From the NCBI GenBank assembly GCA_036563895.1, contig DATCLN010000117.1, positions 1 to 6,122 of the forward strand: DNA of 6,122 nucleotides. Reading direction: 5' to 3'. Position 1 is the stretch's first letter, and each line of letters starts with the position of its first letter. The DNA comes from ZCTH02-B3 sp036563895 (GTDB taxonomy: Bacteria; Bacillota; Bacilli; Paenibacillales; Paenibacillaceae). The translations under genes were made by a program, and so were the position numbers. Below, in pieces: positions 6,091 through 6,122 of the stretch. Below the pieces are notes generated by a model. The model did no database searches and was not told the origin of the DNA. It worked only from the letters and a program-made list of their open reading frames with translations.

Positions 6091-6122
6091 ATGCCGAAAA
6101 AACCGGCGACACCGCGCAAACC
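6091..6122 (+). CDS. N-terminus of an unidentified protein (cut by window edge)
   Basis: ATG at 6091 opens a frame reading MPKKPATPRK up to the window end. The start is basic and Pro-rich and is supported by the AGGTGA ribosome site. Ten codons are too few to name a family. It lies in the same direction as the helicase/yqhG pair, 168 bp downstream of the yqhG stop, so it may be a separate unit or a distal operon member. Confidence 0.55.
   Translation, partial: MPKKPATPRK

Overview
This 6.1 kb GC-rich window looks like chromosomal DNA of a spore-former-type Firmicute in Bacillales, most plausibly a high-GC member of Paenibacillaceae (Cohnella/Thermobacillus-like). The reasons are a B12-dependent ribonucleotide reductase under paired NrdR boxes, strong AGGAGG-type ribosome binding sites in front of GTG and TTG starts, and a SNF2-helicase/YqhG gene pair otherwise known from Bacillus and its relatives. 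The genus is an inference; no species-level marker is present.

Left to right: positions 1-138 hold, on the minus strand, the 5' end (part of domain I) of a group II intron of the IIC type, cut by the window edge. It sits directly behind the hairpin and T-tract of the intrinsic terminator (140-175) of nrdJ, the classic target of group IIC introns. nrdJ (minus strand, start TTG at 2791, stop at 182) encodes a complete adenosylcobalamin-dependent class II ribonucleotide reductase with a TSCPD domain and a C-terminal Cys-rich ribbon. Its control region is at 2788-2935: a perfect TATAAT box lies between two 16-bp NrdR operators, followed by a leader of roughly 115 nt with three 12-bp tandem repeats and a strong Shine-Dalgarno before the TTG start.

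A divergent intergenic stretch (to 3193) leads into a plus-strand two-gene operon: a 576-residue SNF2/HepA-type helicase (YqhH-like, 3212-4942) overlapping by 4 nt a YqhG-family gene (4939-5922) whose protein carries an unusual Ala/Pro/Gly/Ser-rich insert. A 168-bp gap with two small hairpins separates it from the first codons of another plus-strand gene at 6091, of unknown identity.

Functionally the nrdJ unit supplies deoxyribonucleotides and is expected to be repressed by NrdR when dATP/ATP signalling indicates sufficiency. The helicase/YqhG pair is translationally coupled and probably works together, but its role is unknown. Nothing here amounts to a demonstrably new system. The most notable items are the intron parked on the nrdJ terminator, the well-preserved NrdR operator layout, and the uncharacterised helicase/YqhG pair.
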